From Pardosa pseudoannulata (lineage: Eukaryota > Arthropoda > Arachnida > Araneae > Lycosidae): a stretch of 64,000 bases of DNA. The DNA lies in assembly GCA_032207245.1 (NCBI GenBank), contig CM063499.1:87071199-87135198 (forward strand), read 5' to 3'. Positions within the stretch are counted from its first letter, which is position 1; every line of letters begins with the position of its first letter. Shown here piece by piece: positions 1 to 13,600 of this stretch. The notes below the pieces were generated by a model that saw only the letters and a program-made list of their open reading frames with translations, did no database searches and was not told the DNA's origin. The translations under genes were made by a program, and so were the position numbers.

Positions 1-119
1 GTAACATTTGAATTGTAACGTTTTCACCTTCCAAACTGGATTGTGTCCTGGATACGAATATTACTACTTAGTCAGGCCTTTAATGTAATTACTAACTTTC
101 TTAGCTATTTTTTTTTTAA

Positions 120-814
120 CCCTTTAAAGGTCACCAAAATAAATTCATAGAAATTTAATGTAATTTGTTTATAAATGTTATCTATGAACCTTGTAAATGT
201 AAAATATATAAATTTTCTTTACATTCCTTAGAACGGTTTGACTTAGATGATACCTAAGGAAGTTTTGAGGAGTGGTTTAACTGACTAACCCCTCCCCTTT
301 TAGAGCTTGAACATTATGCCTTTTTAAATGTTTAACTATATTGGAAGAACAAAAATGATAATCCTTAAACTGGTATAATAAATAAATAGCTTAACAGCTT
401 ATAAGTGTTTGTATAGATACTTTTATTTGGGGTCATAAGTAAGATAAATTGAATTACTGACTTCTCAAGTACAGAAAGTTTAAATACGTATATTTCAAAA
501 GAAAAAAAAAAGATAAATGTAGAACTATCATCTGTTATAAATTTAAAACGTCAAAAACATAATATGTATATATAAATATATATATATATGTATATGTATA
601 TAAAAAATCAAAAACTCATCCATGTCACCGAAAAGTTTTTTTTTTATTGCAGAAACTCTTGATTCTACATCATTGGCTTCCATACATCACAGATGTATGA
701 GATTGGAGCCGTAAGTAATTATAAAAAGATAAAGTAAAGTACTCCAAAAAGTAAAGTTAAAAAAAAAGATGTTTAATAGGTAGTTTTGCTATGAAACTAC
801 TGTCCGCTAAAGGG
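120..814 (-). mobile_element. TTAA-flanked MITE, family A (piggyBac-type)
   Basis: TTAA at 116-119 and 815-818 flank ends CCCTTTAAAGG and ...CTAAAGGG. Both ends match the element at 38071-38608, in the opposite orientation: this left end resembles the reverse complement of that right end for over 100 bases. No transposase coding is visible. Confidence 0.85.
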
Positions 815-937
815 TTAAAGATACCTACATACTAATATTGAACATACCATTTATTATACAAGAAAATTTTCAAATTGATCAATTATTTTTCCCCTTTCTT
901 ACTAATATTTAAATTAGCATTGAACAATTAATACATA

Positions 938-980
<43 letters not shown>

Positions 981-1659
981 CACAGACAAATAAATCATGT
1001 TAAAATAGTCAAATGTTTTTAAACATGCTATCAATTAATTCTGCATCTCTTTACAAATTTGAAAATTTTGTCTACTATAACAACCGAAATCATATGAATA
1101 ATAAAATTTCCTTCACCGAATTCCTGACAAAATTATCAGGTGCAAATGTAAGAAATACTGTAAAAACTAATAACAATAAAAGTGGTTACTCTTTTAGGGA
1201 ATGACTCAAGGGAATTTCCCAATTGGGGAGAAATGCACCCCTCCGTAAACTAGAAAATAAAACCAGTGATAGATAACTATGTTTCTGATGACAACTGAAC
1301 AAACACTGGACAGTTGGTATGGGAAGTGCCTGGTTGATATTTCAACCAGAGCCATCTTTTTGTAAACTTCACCTTCTGGTAGATATTTCAACCACCCACC
1401 GTGAGAGGGTTAATTTAATTGGGTTTAGGTTAATTTTTTATTATATATATATACACACATGCATACATACATGTGTATGTGTATACACACTGTATTTTTT
1501 ATATGCATATATGTACAGGCTTTTTCTCAAAAAGTATTTTTATTTAATGTATGTTATCTATTTCAACAAGTCTCTTTTTCTCCTTTTTATTCAGAATATA
1601 AAACTATTTGTATAATTCACTCCTTTATTTAAAAAAAAAATCTTTGGCTTTGTTTTTAG
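815..1659. other. intron 3' part, AT microsatellite
   Basis: Contains an (AT)n run at about 942-978 and no coding or element signal that I can support. It ends with the acceptor of the exon at 1660. Confidence 0.6.
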
Positions 1660-1832
1660 TTTGAAGCTAGAGTGGAAGAAGCACAGTCTGAAGCTACCAA
1701 AGAAAGACGCTTAAGAGAGAGAACTGAAGAATATGCCCATCATTTAGAAGATGAAATGGAAGCTATGAAACAAAGGCACATTGGGAGAGCCCCTAGTCCA
1801 GTTCATTTAGAAGCTCTACAAGAAGTCAATAG
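1660..1832 (+). CDS. gek: gek exon: coiled coil
   Basis: Begins after a polypyrimidine tract and AG at 1658-1659, in phase 0, and reads [20 protein letters not shown]..., ending ALQEVN plus AG of an Arg codon; donor gtgatt. It aligns with the MRCK coiled coil stretch that in vertebrates reads ...ALAAEASKDRKLREQSEHY. It is the first exon I can recognise; earlier exons are outside the window. The sequence is rich in Glu/Arg/Lys with heptad-like spacing. Confidence 0.92.
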
Positions 1833-4800
1833 GTGATTCTCTCAAATTTGTCTTTCTTTTCATGGACATGGTTTCTGTGCAACTGGAAAGTCATGGAAAA
1901 TCATGGATTTAGACAATGGATTAATTTTGTCATGGAAAGTCTTGATTTTTCAAGCAAAATGAGTAAAAGTCATGGAAAGTCATGGATCCGCTAAACTACC
2001 GATTAAAAAAAAATGCATTTAAATGTTTAATTCTATTTTTACTTGTCATTTGACTGAAGTTACTGAGTTTGGTATTTATGTATTATCCTATTGACCCTAT
2101 TGCCAAGTAAAATGTGTTCACCAAGGAAACTAAAAACTAGAAAGCTTAATGGGTGGGTAAATGTATATTATTCTGTTTTTTTTTTAAATTGTAGATTAAA
2201 ATTTTATTAATATTGTAATGATTATTTTTTAATAAAAATTAGTGAAGATTTTTGCACAAAATATAAGTTTATCTCTAGGGATATTGTATATAAACATTAT
2301 AGGGTTATATTTGGCTATTATTCGTGGTCACCTGGATAATACCAAAGTACCCTGAATTCAAATTGGAAACATTTGGATTGAAAAATTGCTATAGGATTAA
2401 ACTTAGGTATGTAGATACAACAATTTATTTTTATGTATGTGAGTTTATTAACACTTATAAAGTAAGTTTATAGTTTTTTTATGATAAAATTCCTGTAATT
2501 TCTCTAAAAGCATATATTTTATTTGTATGTACGTCAGAAGTTTTATTCATATATACTTTTAACGAAAGCTTTTTAAAGTCATGGAAAAGGATCTGCGAAA
2601 TCAGGGAAAGTCTTGAAAAGTCATGGATTTGAAAAATTTTATTTTGGCAGATACCCTGCATGGAATGAGATGTCCAGAAAGTAATATCACTGAATTTTCT
2701 AAAACTGAAAAAGCAATAGGAATTCTATACTATAAATACAAGGTTTGGAGCAAAAGTCATGGCAACAATTTTTTTTTTTCTTGAAGATACCAATCCAATT
2801 GGAAAATGTAACATACACAGGCGAAATGACAAGGTGTTAACTATATGTGTTGACAATGAATAACACCGAAATATCATAGCACTAATTTATTATGGTATAT
2901 ACAGGGCAATATGGCTTTCAAAGTGCAAAAGAATGACAACACAGTACACATTAAAGTTTACATGACAAACCTGGGCCTAAAGACCCTCAAAGTAGTCCCC
3001 TACTACTGTATGTTAGGGCATTATTCCTAAGGGCTTTCACTAATTCACTGTGGCATTCCATCGTGTTATGGCCGAATTGTTAAGGTGCTGGCCTTCGGAA
3101 CTGGAGTTCGTGGGTTTGAATCCCACTACAGCATGGATGTTCATAGCCGTTCAGAATCGGCTTTAAGCAGTAGATCCCAGTCTCATTAGCCCTTGTGTTG
3201 CAAAAAGTAGACCGCAGCACTCCAAAACCAAACCAAATCCATCGTGTTATGATCACGAGGCTTATAACAAAGTTCAGCAGAGTTGATAGCTTCCAGCAGA
3301 GAAAAAAAAAACACAAACTTGATGAAGGGATTAAAAAAAGACAACTTGATTTTATTTAAAAAAATATAAGAACATCGAACTAGAAAAACTCAAGTTCACA
3401 CAGTTTACGTTGGAAGGTGACCTGATGGTTATGTTGCAACCTCACAACTCCCACACACCGGTAAACATGTGCTGGGTTATATACTTCCTTGGTTGAAAAA
3501 ATGTGAATATTAATTGGTGCCAAAATAAAGGTTCTGAGGAAGAATAACTTAAACAGTGACGTCACAATTTAACCAGGGAAAATAAACTGAAAGGAATTTA
3601 AGAAGCCTGGTTACATTGTACAAAACACGGTTAGTCATCACACAAGATTACCAAATTAAGTTCAGTAAAAAGGGAGGAGAACAGATAATTACCTCAGATT
3701 TTAACACATCGCATTTCTCCCTCAATGAACAGCTATTTTGATGTAAGGTCACTGCTCAACGCAGGTTACTTTCATCTCGCACAATACTCACCAAATGACT
3801 GATTTCATAGCAATTGCTGCACTACTAGCTATCACATAGCATATGTTGTTCTGCATACACATTATGCTTGCAGATCTGCCACACAACCCATATACGTTTG
3901 TGATCCATTCACATATCTACAAGAAAAAAAATTGCCATGACTTATGTTCCAACTCTTGTACAAAATATACTACAAATTCATACATTAGTACATTACTGCA
4001 TAATCAAACACTGTTTTTGGCATAGTCCCCCTGTTCACAATTTCTGGCATGGCCTTCATGTTTTAGATTTATAAAATTGTTAAATACCATCACCTGTATG
4101 AAGTTTACTTAAATTATTGTTATTGTTAAATAATTTGTCCTTGAGATTTTGATGAATATTAAACTTTTTAGAACTCCCCAAAGCTAAAAGAAAAATATTT
4201 TTAGAATTACAATGTTATGTGTCAATAACTCAACAGAAGTAAATGGATGAAATTTTTCATATATATTTTTAAAACTATAAAAGTCATAGTGTATTAACAT
4301 GAAGAAACATATCTATGTGCATACTTGATTTTATAATTTACTGCAACATTTAGTGTCATAATAATACATAAGTCCAATTATTTTTGACTGGGATTATGAG
4401 AGAGTTTTAGAGAAAATTAAGGTGAAAATGGTTTTCAAATTAAATTTTTACTATAATAAATAAAGTTTATTTTAATAGTATCGCTATTGATAAGACATTC
4501 AAATGAATTTATTTATCTGGAGGATTCTAAGAAAAGGAATAAGTATATTTAAACTTTGCTATAATTTTTTTACAATTTTTGAAAAATATCGGGGGAAATA
4601 ATTTATCTGAAATGAAGATTACCAGAAATATTTCTTTGTTAATTATTAAATTTTTTAAAGTTACTTTCTGATTCACTAATATTGAAATATTTAATGCTAT
4701 TGAATATACTCTATATATTAAGACTATACTATATCTGTATAAGTATTGACTATATATTAAAAGAAATATACTCGTACTTGAGTATATTTCTTTTTCAAAT

Positions 4801-7569
4801 GACATATTACTGATTTTTTGCTGTGTAACTTTAAACTATTTGTTATCTATTCTTATCTATTACAAATGCAAATTCCTATTTTTGTTTTGATTCAGGAATC
4901 CTGTTTATTAACGTTATGCTAATCTTGGAATATTTTAATTAAAAGTGTAACAGAATTTTTATTTGCAATAAATTTTAACCCTTAATTTGACAAGATGTTT
5001 TTTCAAATATTTTTTAATTTCTGTTATTTTCCCATGTCTGTATAGACATTAGGATCTCTGTAAAATAAGCAAAAAAATTTATATCATTTTCCATTTTTGA
5101 GATAATTATTGTCTGCTGTGGTGAACACTGACAATTATGTTATATAGTAGTTATACATGTCTGGTGTAGTGACTAGACTTAGCCAAATTAAGGGTTAATC
5201 ATTGTATTTTGATATTTCAATGTTATAAAGTCTGCATAAAAATGCTAAAATTTGATTTTTTAAAATCAATTTTTTTTTGGTTCAGGAAATTCTTCATTTA
5301 CTTTTTATTCTTTTATAAGATTATTTATTTACAATTGTTTTCATAATTTACCACAATAAATGGTCTTATTTAAAAATATTATTTGAATTTAAAATAATTT
5401 CAATAATTAAGTGTTTTTAATGTTTAAAATTCTAACTATCAGTATTCTTATTAAGGTTAAAAATTGAACTAGAAAGAATGGAGTTGCGTAGAAATGAAGC
5501 CTTAACTGAGCAACAAGCAAGGCACCATGTTGATATCACAGCACTTCATGAGCAACTTCAGGAAGCTGATTTGACTATCGAAGCTATGGAAAGAGAGGTT
5601 AAAGTTTTTTAAAGTTTTTAATTAACTGTTAAGGTTACACTGTTATTCAATTGATTTATGGTAGTCTCAGTATTAATTATACATTTACTTTTTAATTCAT
5701 GTAAATATATTTTTAGTAATGCTATAAGTTCTATCTTTTATTTAAATAAGAGGTTTACAACTTGTAAGGGTTCAAAGACTACACTGGAAAACCTAAGATT
5801 GATTGCAGATTGCACTTTCATAACAGTCCAATGTTGTTGTAATATATCTGGCAACAGCCAGAATAGAAGAACTCATAATTAAGGGGAATCTGGCAATACC
5901 AGATGGCCGATTGGTTAGGGTGCTGGCCTTCGGAACCGGAGTTCGTGGGTTCGAATCCCACAGTGGCATGGATGTTCGTAGCCGTTCGGAATCGGATTTA
6001 AGCAGTAGGTCCCGGTCTCATTAGCCCTCGTGTTGCAAAAAGTAGACTGTAGTGCTCCAAACCAAACCAAACCAAACCAAACCTGGCAATACCAGATAGA
6101 AAAAAAAATAAGAATTCAGTTTTGGTTTAGAACATTAGAATACAGGCCATTGTATTTTTCCACAATGATTGCATCGCTTTCATTTCGTATTTTTAATGTT
6201 ACCCTTTGCTTTCACCAATTTCTTACTGCTTTCTCCTTGACATCAATGTCGACTTTCTGAATTACTTTCAGCTTGAAATCAGCAGTAAAACTCTGACGAT
6301 GTTTTAAAGACATAATGAATAACCAATATTATCGTAAATCAAAACTTTGAAAACAAAACATTCTGGTATGAGTGATCCTTGTGGTAAAATGACCTTTGAC
6401 CTTCAACCTTCGATCTTGAAACCATTGACTGGATGTTGTCAATCGGAGCTGTAAATAGGAATTAATGATATGATTATAGGCTTAAGATGTACATATAACG
6501 TGATTTGTGAATAATAATGATTTGTTTTTGTGAACATCTGTATCATATATTAAGGCCCCCAAAACACTACAGTTGTAATATTCAGCAAATAGGATGAAGG
6601 TACCAATATAAATTAATATGCATAATTTAATTAATGGTTTAGTCTATTTATAAAACAGTTGGAAATCTCTGTGTTATAAAGGATATTTATAGGTTCATGC
6701 CTAATTGTAAACATTATTTATTTTATGATAAAATCAGTTTTTAAAGCACTAGTATTTAAATAAAAATGAAAACAAATATAGATGGAAGTACTATTTATTT
6801 GATGTCAAATTAACATAAAATCCTGTAAGAAATCTGATATGGCCAGGAATTTCATTAATAAAGGAAAGATATTTAAATTGTATTGGCCATGACTACGAAA
6901 GATCTAGTGCTAATGTTCAATACCAAGGATATCAGCCCTATATCCTTGGTACTGAACATTAGAGGTAGTAAACATTACGTTTTAAACTGTATTTTGCTTC
7001 TGCAAATGATATGAATTACTGTACTCTCTAAGTTTGCCAGTGACATCCTCTATTAATGCAATAAAAAAATCGTTAAAAAACTATGAAAAAAGGTTTCTTG
7101 TTTTAAATCAGTTGAGGAATTTAAATCATGATTTTATATCAGAATGATATAAATCAACCAACTATATTGCTTTGTAAATTTCTTTTCATAATATAAGTTT
7201 TAAATTAAAGATATTTATATACAAACTTCACAAGTAGAAAATTAATAATTGCATTTCTTCTTATAGATTCTCTCTTTGAAAGGGAAAATTGAAGCAGCTC
7301 GTTCAGAAAGGTACTACTTCTGATATTTCTCAGTAAATCAGTTCTTTTGTGTGTTAATACTTTTAGTCTTAGATACACACATTCATATAGAGTTTCATTT
7401 ATATTTATGTATATATTTTTAAGAAATGCAGTTACACTTGTAAGTATATCACACTGCCGTTATGAATCTTTAGAGCTATTTCAGAATTGACTTTTAAGCT
7501 ACAGATCTCCATCGATTAGCCCTTGTGTTATCAAATGTTGACTATATCATGGCAAATTAATGTGTATAT

Positions 7570-7600
<31 letters not shown>

Positions 7601-10600
7601 CATACATATATATACATATATATATATACATATACACACCAGGATACAGCCCGCCATATGACGAGATCAGTAAATTTTTTAATTTTCCAAAATAGTAAAG
7701 TACCTTTTACGGCAGAATTATCTGGTATACGCTCAATAATTTGTTAATCTTCATACTCTTCTAAAGTCTCCCGATACTGTGAATGCTGTTTAGAATCACG
7801 TTGAATTCATTTAAAAAGATAATTCAAAGTTTTCTTAGCTACGTCGAAATTATCTTTAAGTTCTTCCCAATTTTTCCACAGTAATTAATGGAAGTAAAAG
7901 AATGAAACTGTCATTTCCACTACAGGTTGATAGAATTTGTTGTTAATACTGGTGATAAAATTTTCATTGCAACAGAAAATAATCGATGATTCAATTTAAA
8001 ATTTTTCCATATGTACTTAATCTAGTATTTAAGCCAAATATGAAAGAGAATTTTAGTTGTCCTATCTAAGTTCAGCGATAAAACATATGAAAATAATGCA
8101 GACGATATTTAAATAATTTGAAATAACGAATGATGAAATGAGATGGTTAAAGGAATGACGTCATAATGCTAGAAAAAAATGTTATTTTTACTTTATTATG
8201 TGATAATAAGGCTTGAAATGATAGCATTAAATGCTCGAAAAGGGGGGAAGGGATGGATTTTGAACTTTTTAAAGATGACAGTATTTATCACTGTGATATG
8301 AAGCATAATTATACCAGTTTATTTTAGAATCGGATGATAGTTTAGGAGAACTTTACCGCTTTGAATTTTGCGAACCCTAACTCATCAAGAGTCCAATATG
8401 GATGCCTCTATCCATTCCAGGTCCAACTGCTTCATAAATTCGAGGACAGGTTGACAGATAACTTAAGCTATTATTATATAGAGGATCTATACATATTACT
8501 TGAATAATTCCAATAATATATAGATCCATACATGCATATATATATGTATTTGTGTACTTGAACAAACTGTAGCTTGGTCGTAAATTTTGTTTTTCTTCAA
8601 GTTTTAAAAAATGTATTATATGCCTACCATATCTGTACATATATGAATATATTTATTGTAAACAGGAATAAAAGTCTATAACATAAATTTGAAACTTATT
8701 ATGATAGATATTGCACAAAAGGATTAAAATGCAAATGTACCTATAAATAATAAATCTCACTCCTACAGGAAGTAACCAAAATGTAGGATATCTTTGAGCA
8801 ATGTAGCTTGACTGTGTTATGTTAGGGAATTTTTTGAAGTTATCAGATTTTTTTTTTTTTTTTTTTTTTTTTTGCTGATGTTGTGGGTAGAATATATGAG
8901 ACATAAATTTTCTTTTGTAGTGCTGTTGAAAATAATGAAATGATGACTGAACTGAAAAGGGTTCATGAGAAAGAAAGAGATATTTTACAAGAAGAGAACA
9001 GAAAGCTTGGTCAGGAAGTTGATAGGGTAAGTGTACCAAAAGGATTTATTTTTAAAAACATATATTCATAAATTGTGAGCCCGGGGCGCAGTGGAAGTCG
9101 AAGAAAATGGAAAGAGAAGACCAACTTTACATTAACACATCTTTATTCAATCACAGGAACAACACAACAATTAATACAAAAAAAAAACACATATATAGAA
9201 GTCCACAAGTGTTAGGGTTGCCATAAAGGTGCAGTAAATAGCCAAATTTGGGCGATTATTTTGTGAATAATCTCACATAAATAGTAAGGTATATTTATTC
9301 ATACACCTCATATTTGGAACTTATGTCTGCTACTATACTTGTTAATCTCCAGTTGTTAATAGATTTTCATCAATGAATATTTGTTTATAATTAATTCATC
9401 TTCTTTAATGAAACATCTTTAAAAGTTTTTAATACTTCCATGTCTATTGTACATGCCTAATATTTGAACCTTATGTCTGTTACTGTTCTAATAAAGCAGA
9501 ATATCCCAATTAATTCATTAATGCTTGAATCACTCCTGCCAAATATTTGTTGAGGATTATTGTAAATTTAACTTCGTGTGGACTTTTTGCAAGTAAAATA
9601 GATATAAAATTTTAAAAACTTTTGTTATTACAGCCTGTCTTCATTAGTGATCATCGCCAAACGATGGCCGATTGGTTAGGGTGCTGGCCTTCGGTATCGG
9701 AGTTTGTGGGTTCGAATCCTTCAGTGGCATGAATGTTTGTAGCTGTTCAGAATCAGCTTTAAGCTTTAGGTCCCGGTCTCATTAGCCCTCATGTTGCAAA
9801 AAGTAGACCGTAGCACTCCTAACCAAACCAAACCAAACCATCATTAGTGATCAGCTGTCATTTTATTAAACATAAGATGTCATTTATAAAAACAAAACTT
9901 CATGATCAAAAATTTATTTGGTGTCATCTATAAATATAGTACTGTAAAATGAAATTTTATAATAGATATATCTACATCTCATGATTTTGGTTAGTGTGCA
10001 CGGTGAAAAATTTATGTTCTGGGCTCGTAGAAGGCTAAACTTTTGAACCAAAGGAACAAAATTATAAATGATAGAAAATTCTTAAGAAATAAGGAATTTT
10101 TAAAAGAATTGTCATTTATCTTCATTGGAAGGAATTTTTTTTAACTATCCCTAAAGAAGGAATACTGTACATTAATGAGTTAAACATTTAAGTTATGTAT
10201 AAAGTCTTAATTTAGGTTAGAGACAAGAAGTAAACAAAGTAAATGCTGTATTCTCATCAAATTATGTATATATGCTTATGTCAGTGTACTGGAAATTTCA
10301 CAAACAAATTTATAGATTTAAAAGAAAAGCAGTCTCATATGAAGCAGTTTGATTACTCCTAAATATTTTCTCATTTTCAAGAACTATTTTGTCTTTTTCA
10401 ATAAATTAACTATTACTTATTTGCTTTACTATTGGAATTTAGTTCTTTTAGAGGGAAATAAAAAGTTGTTCACTTAAAATTCAGCAAATTAGCATCATCT
10501 TTCACTTTAAGAATTATATTTATGATTTATATCGTATTTCAAAATAACAATTGAAATTATTTTTCTCCTAATAGCATTTTTGTCAAAGTCATCAATATAT

Positions 10601-13600
10601 TTAAGGATCTTTTTGTGGCTTTTTTGTTCTGTTTGGTGATTGCGATACACATACATATTTGTATATCTTAATAATTTTAAAATTCAGAATCGTTCTTCAC
10701 ACTTAAGGTATCCATCTACGTACAGAGAACTTTTATCTTTAAATGTAAAAACTTGTTCATGTTTTTACATTTTTAGATTTATTTTTTATATTATCATAGA
10801 GAATTGCACTTAAATTTATTCCCGGAGAAATTTTTATAAAATTTCTAATAAATAAAGAAAATTTAGTAGAAAGATCGGGGGTTTTCAAAAGGTTTAATTT
10901 TTTAATGAATTATTTCAATATTTTTTGATGCAACACATTTCTTATACACTGGTTTAGTGAATCACCTAAAATCTTTGCTTAATTTACATTTGGTAAAAAA
11001 TTTTGGTCCTTCAAAATCATACACATTGAATTTTTAACAAATTTTCATTACCTTTATATCTAACTATGAGTGTAACATCATTAAAAATTATCCAAATTTA
11101 AAGCTTTTAGGTCGTTTACTAGTAAATATTATCAAAAGCATTCATAATAATTTTCAACAAAATATTTTAAGAACTTTTTGAGAAATCACATTTTAAGTTT
11201 CAACATTTTATTAAAAATGCCGTTCTGAGAAAAATGCATTTGAAGTTTATGAAAGCAACTTAAACTACTAAAAAATTAAAATACATTTTTAAAATTCCCC
11301 ACACTTTCTTGCTTCAAAACATTCTAATTGCCAAGTTGCTAATTATTAAAAATACTAGAAAAATGTTTAAACTAATTTTCATGAAAATTTAAAAGTTTTG
11401 TTCAAAAAATGTTCTTTAAAAGGCTTTAAATTCACAACTTCTAGTTCCAAAGTTGCTACTTTCATTTTGTTTTGACAGCCGTCACTGATGTTTAAACAGC
11501 TGTAACTTTTCTTTAAAATGCCGTAGAGACAAAATAAAAACAGATTTAGAAGCCTAAAAGTTGAAATTTTACAATAGAGAAATAAAAATGTTATGATTTT
11601 TGGCAAAAAGTGACATTTTCAAGGTAGACTGATACCTTAAAGAACTTTGTGTTTGCTTGGTGTTTCATTTCAAAAGAAAAATTAATGTAAATTTCCTTTC
11701 CAATAGCATTTTTGTCAAAGCCATAAATAAAAAACCTTTTTGTGGGGTTTTGTCTACTTCTCTGAATGTAATGCCCCCATAAAAATATTTCTTGATAATT
11801 TTGATAACATGAGCTTTCTGTACACTGGTGGAACATGTTGCATATTGAAATACATGTATCTCTGCAGCATCAATATTCAGATTAATTTCTTTTTTTCAAT
11901 ACTGAAAACCCTCTACTTTGTATAAAGCTGATTTGTTTTTTTTTTTACCTTTTTTGGGGAAAGGATTGATTACTATTATACTTTTTCTCTCCATTTTTAT
12001 TTTACAAAACATAAATTGATAGAATAGCAAGTTAAAAACAACAGAACAAATGGCATTCAATCAGCAATTTGTGAGAAAAGGAAAGTCCTTTAGCAGTAGA
12101 TGGTACTAAGAATTATCGAAGTTGCTAGTTAATATAGAACTTTGTTCATTTTCAATCTCTTTTCTTGGTGAATAGATTATGTTTATTAGTTTTGATTCTG
12201 TATCTTGAAGTTTTTGTACCAATAGGCAGCTGTTTCATTTAAAATTACCCAAATAGTGAAAATGATTGTATTATGATGGCCTAGGAAACTTCTGTATTTC
12301 ATTCATATATTATAATCATTAAATTGTAAATATTTTCCTGCTAATAAATTGTGTTAAAATTGCCATTAAATCTGATATTAAATATATCATGTAATGCAAT
12401 ATTTATGGTTTTTTTAATGAGGATAGGCATTTTTTAAGAAACTTCTTGTTTGGTATAATGTGATTAAAAAATAAGGGAAAAAATAATATTTGAAAATATC
12501 TTAATTTCAGCTCTCACAAGTCGTTAATAGACAGCAAGAAGATCGTCGCCGAATCGATGATGATATTAATCATATGAAAGACAAAAAAGATTCTATTGCT
12601 CAGTGGGAATCACAAGTTTCGGAAATCATTCAATGGTAAATTTTTTATGCAATACATTTCAGCTGCACTTTGAATGTATTTGTATTAATTTGAAAAATTC
12701 CATAGATTCCATTTTAAAATGCAAGTGAAATTTTTCAGTTGTGATGCACGATAAGTTTCTGTTAATTTTATGATAAACTTTTCTATATATATATTGTTAA
12801 TACACAGACACTATGTTCTTTCTAGACAGTTTTCCTTTTTATTCCAGGGTCAGCGATGAGAAAGATGCAAGAAGTTATCTTCAAGCACTTGCTTCTAAAA
12901 TGACAGAAGAACTAGAGAACATGAAAGCTAGTGGCCTTACTCCTTCCACTGCTGTAAGTATATTATTTTTTTTTTTTTCAAAATTCATGTGTATATTAAG
13001 TAATGTAGAAGGACGAGACTCTTATTTCATAAGACGTTTAGAATTAATTTAGACTATTTTTTTAGGAACCATTTTTATTTCCTTTCGAAGTTCCACAACA
13101 CAGAACACAAAAGGGGCCACTGTAGAAGGACGAGACTCTTATTTCATAAGATGTTTAGAATTAATTTAGACTATTTTTTTAGGAACCATTTTTATTTCCT
13201 TTCAAAGTTCCACAACACAGAACACAAAACAACACAGAGCACAAAAACACACTCTCATAGACCACTGACACTATATTAGAACACACTCAATGGCTTTCTA
13301 GCGCCACCTATCGTAAAAAAGGAGAGGGGATATAATTGTACCCGCTATAGTAATATATTAAAAATTATCCTAATATGTAATTAAATTATTTTCCCTAATT
13401 CTAATTCCACATCGTGATAAAAAATAACCCCAGTTCAGGGAGCACAATTTTTCTGTTCACAGGGACAAAATCTTTATCTTGCCATTCTTACCATATATCA
13501 GTGTGGTTCTCATGAGATTTTAATGATTCACTCTAGAAATTTACACCACGAAGCCACTTTTTTCCTACCAGCTGGTATTTTTTAGCCTACAGTATAGTGT

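Noticed and set aside
653..710. Possible gek exon (TLDSTSLASIHHRCM...) with good splice-like borders
   Set aside because: It lies inside the TTAA MITE at 120-814, its exit phase does not fit the exon at 1660, and it does not resemble the MRCK coiled coil.
7523..7747. Open frame with Tyr/Ile repeats
   Set aside because: Produced by the TA-rich microsatellite.
8653..9039. 128-codon open frame on the minus strand
   Set aside because: It overlaps a real gek exon antisense and includes a Lys run from the T tract; no family.
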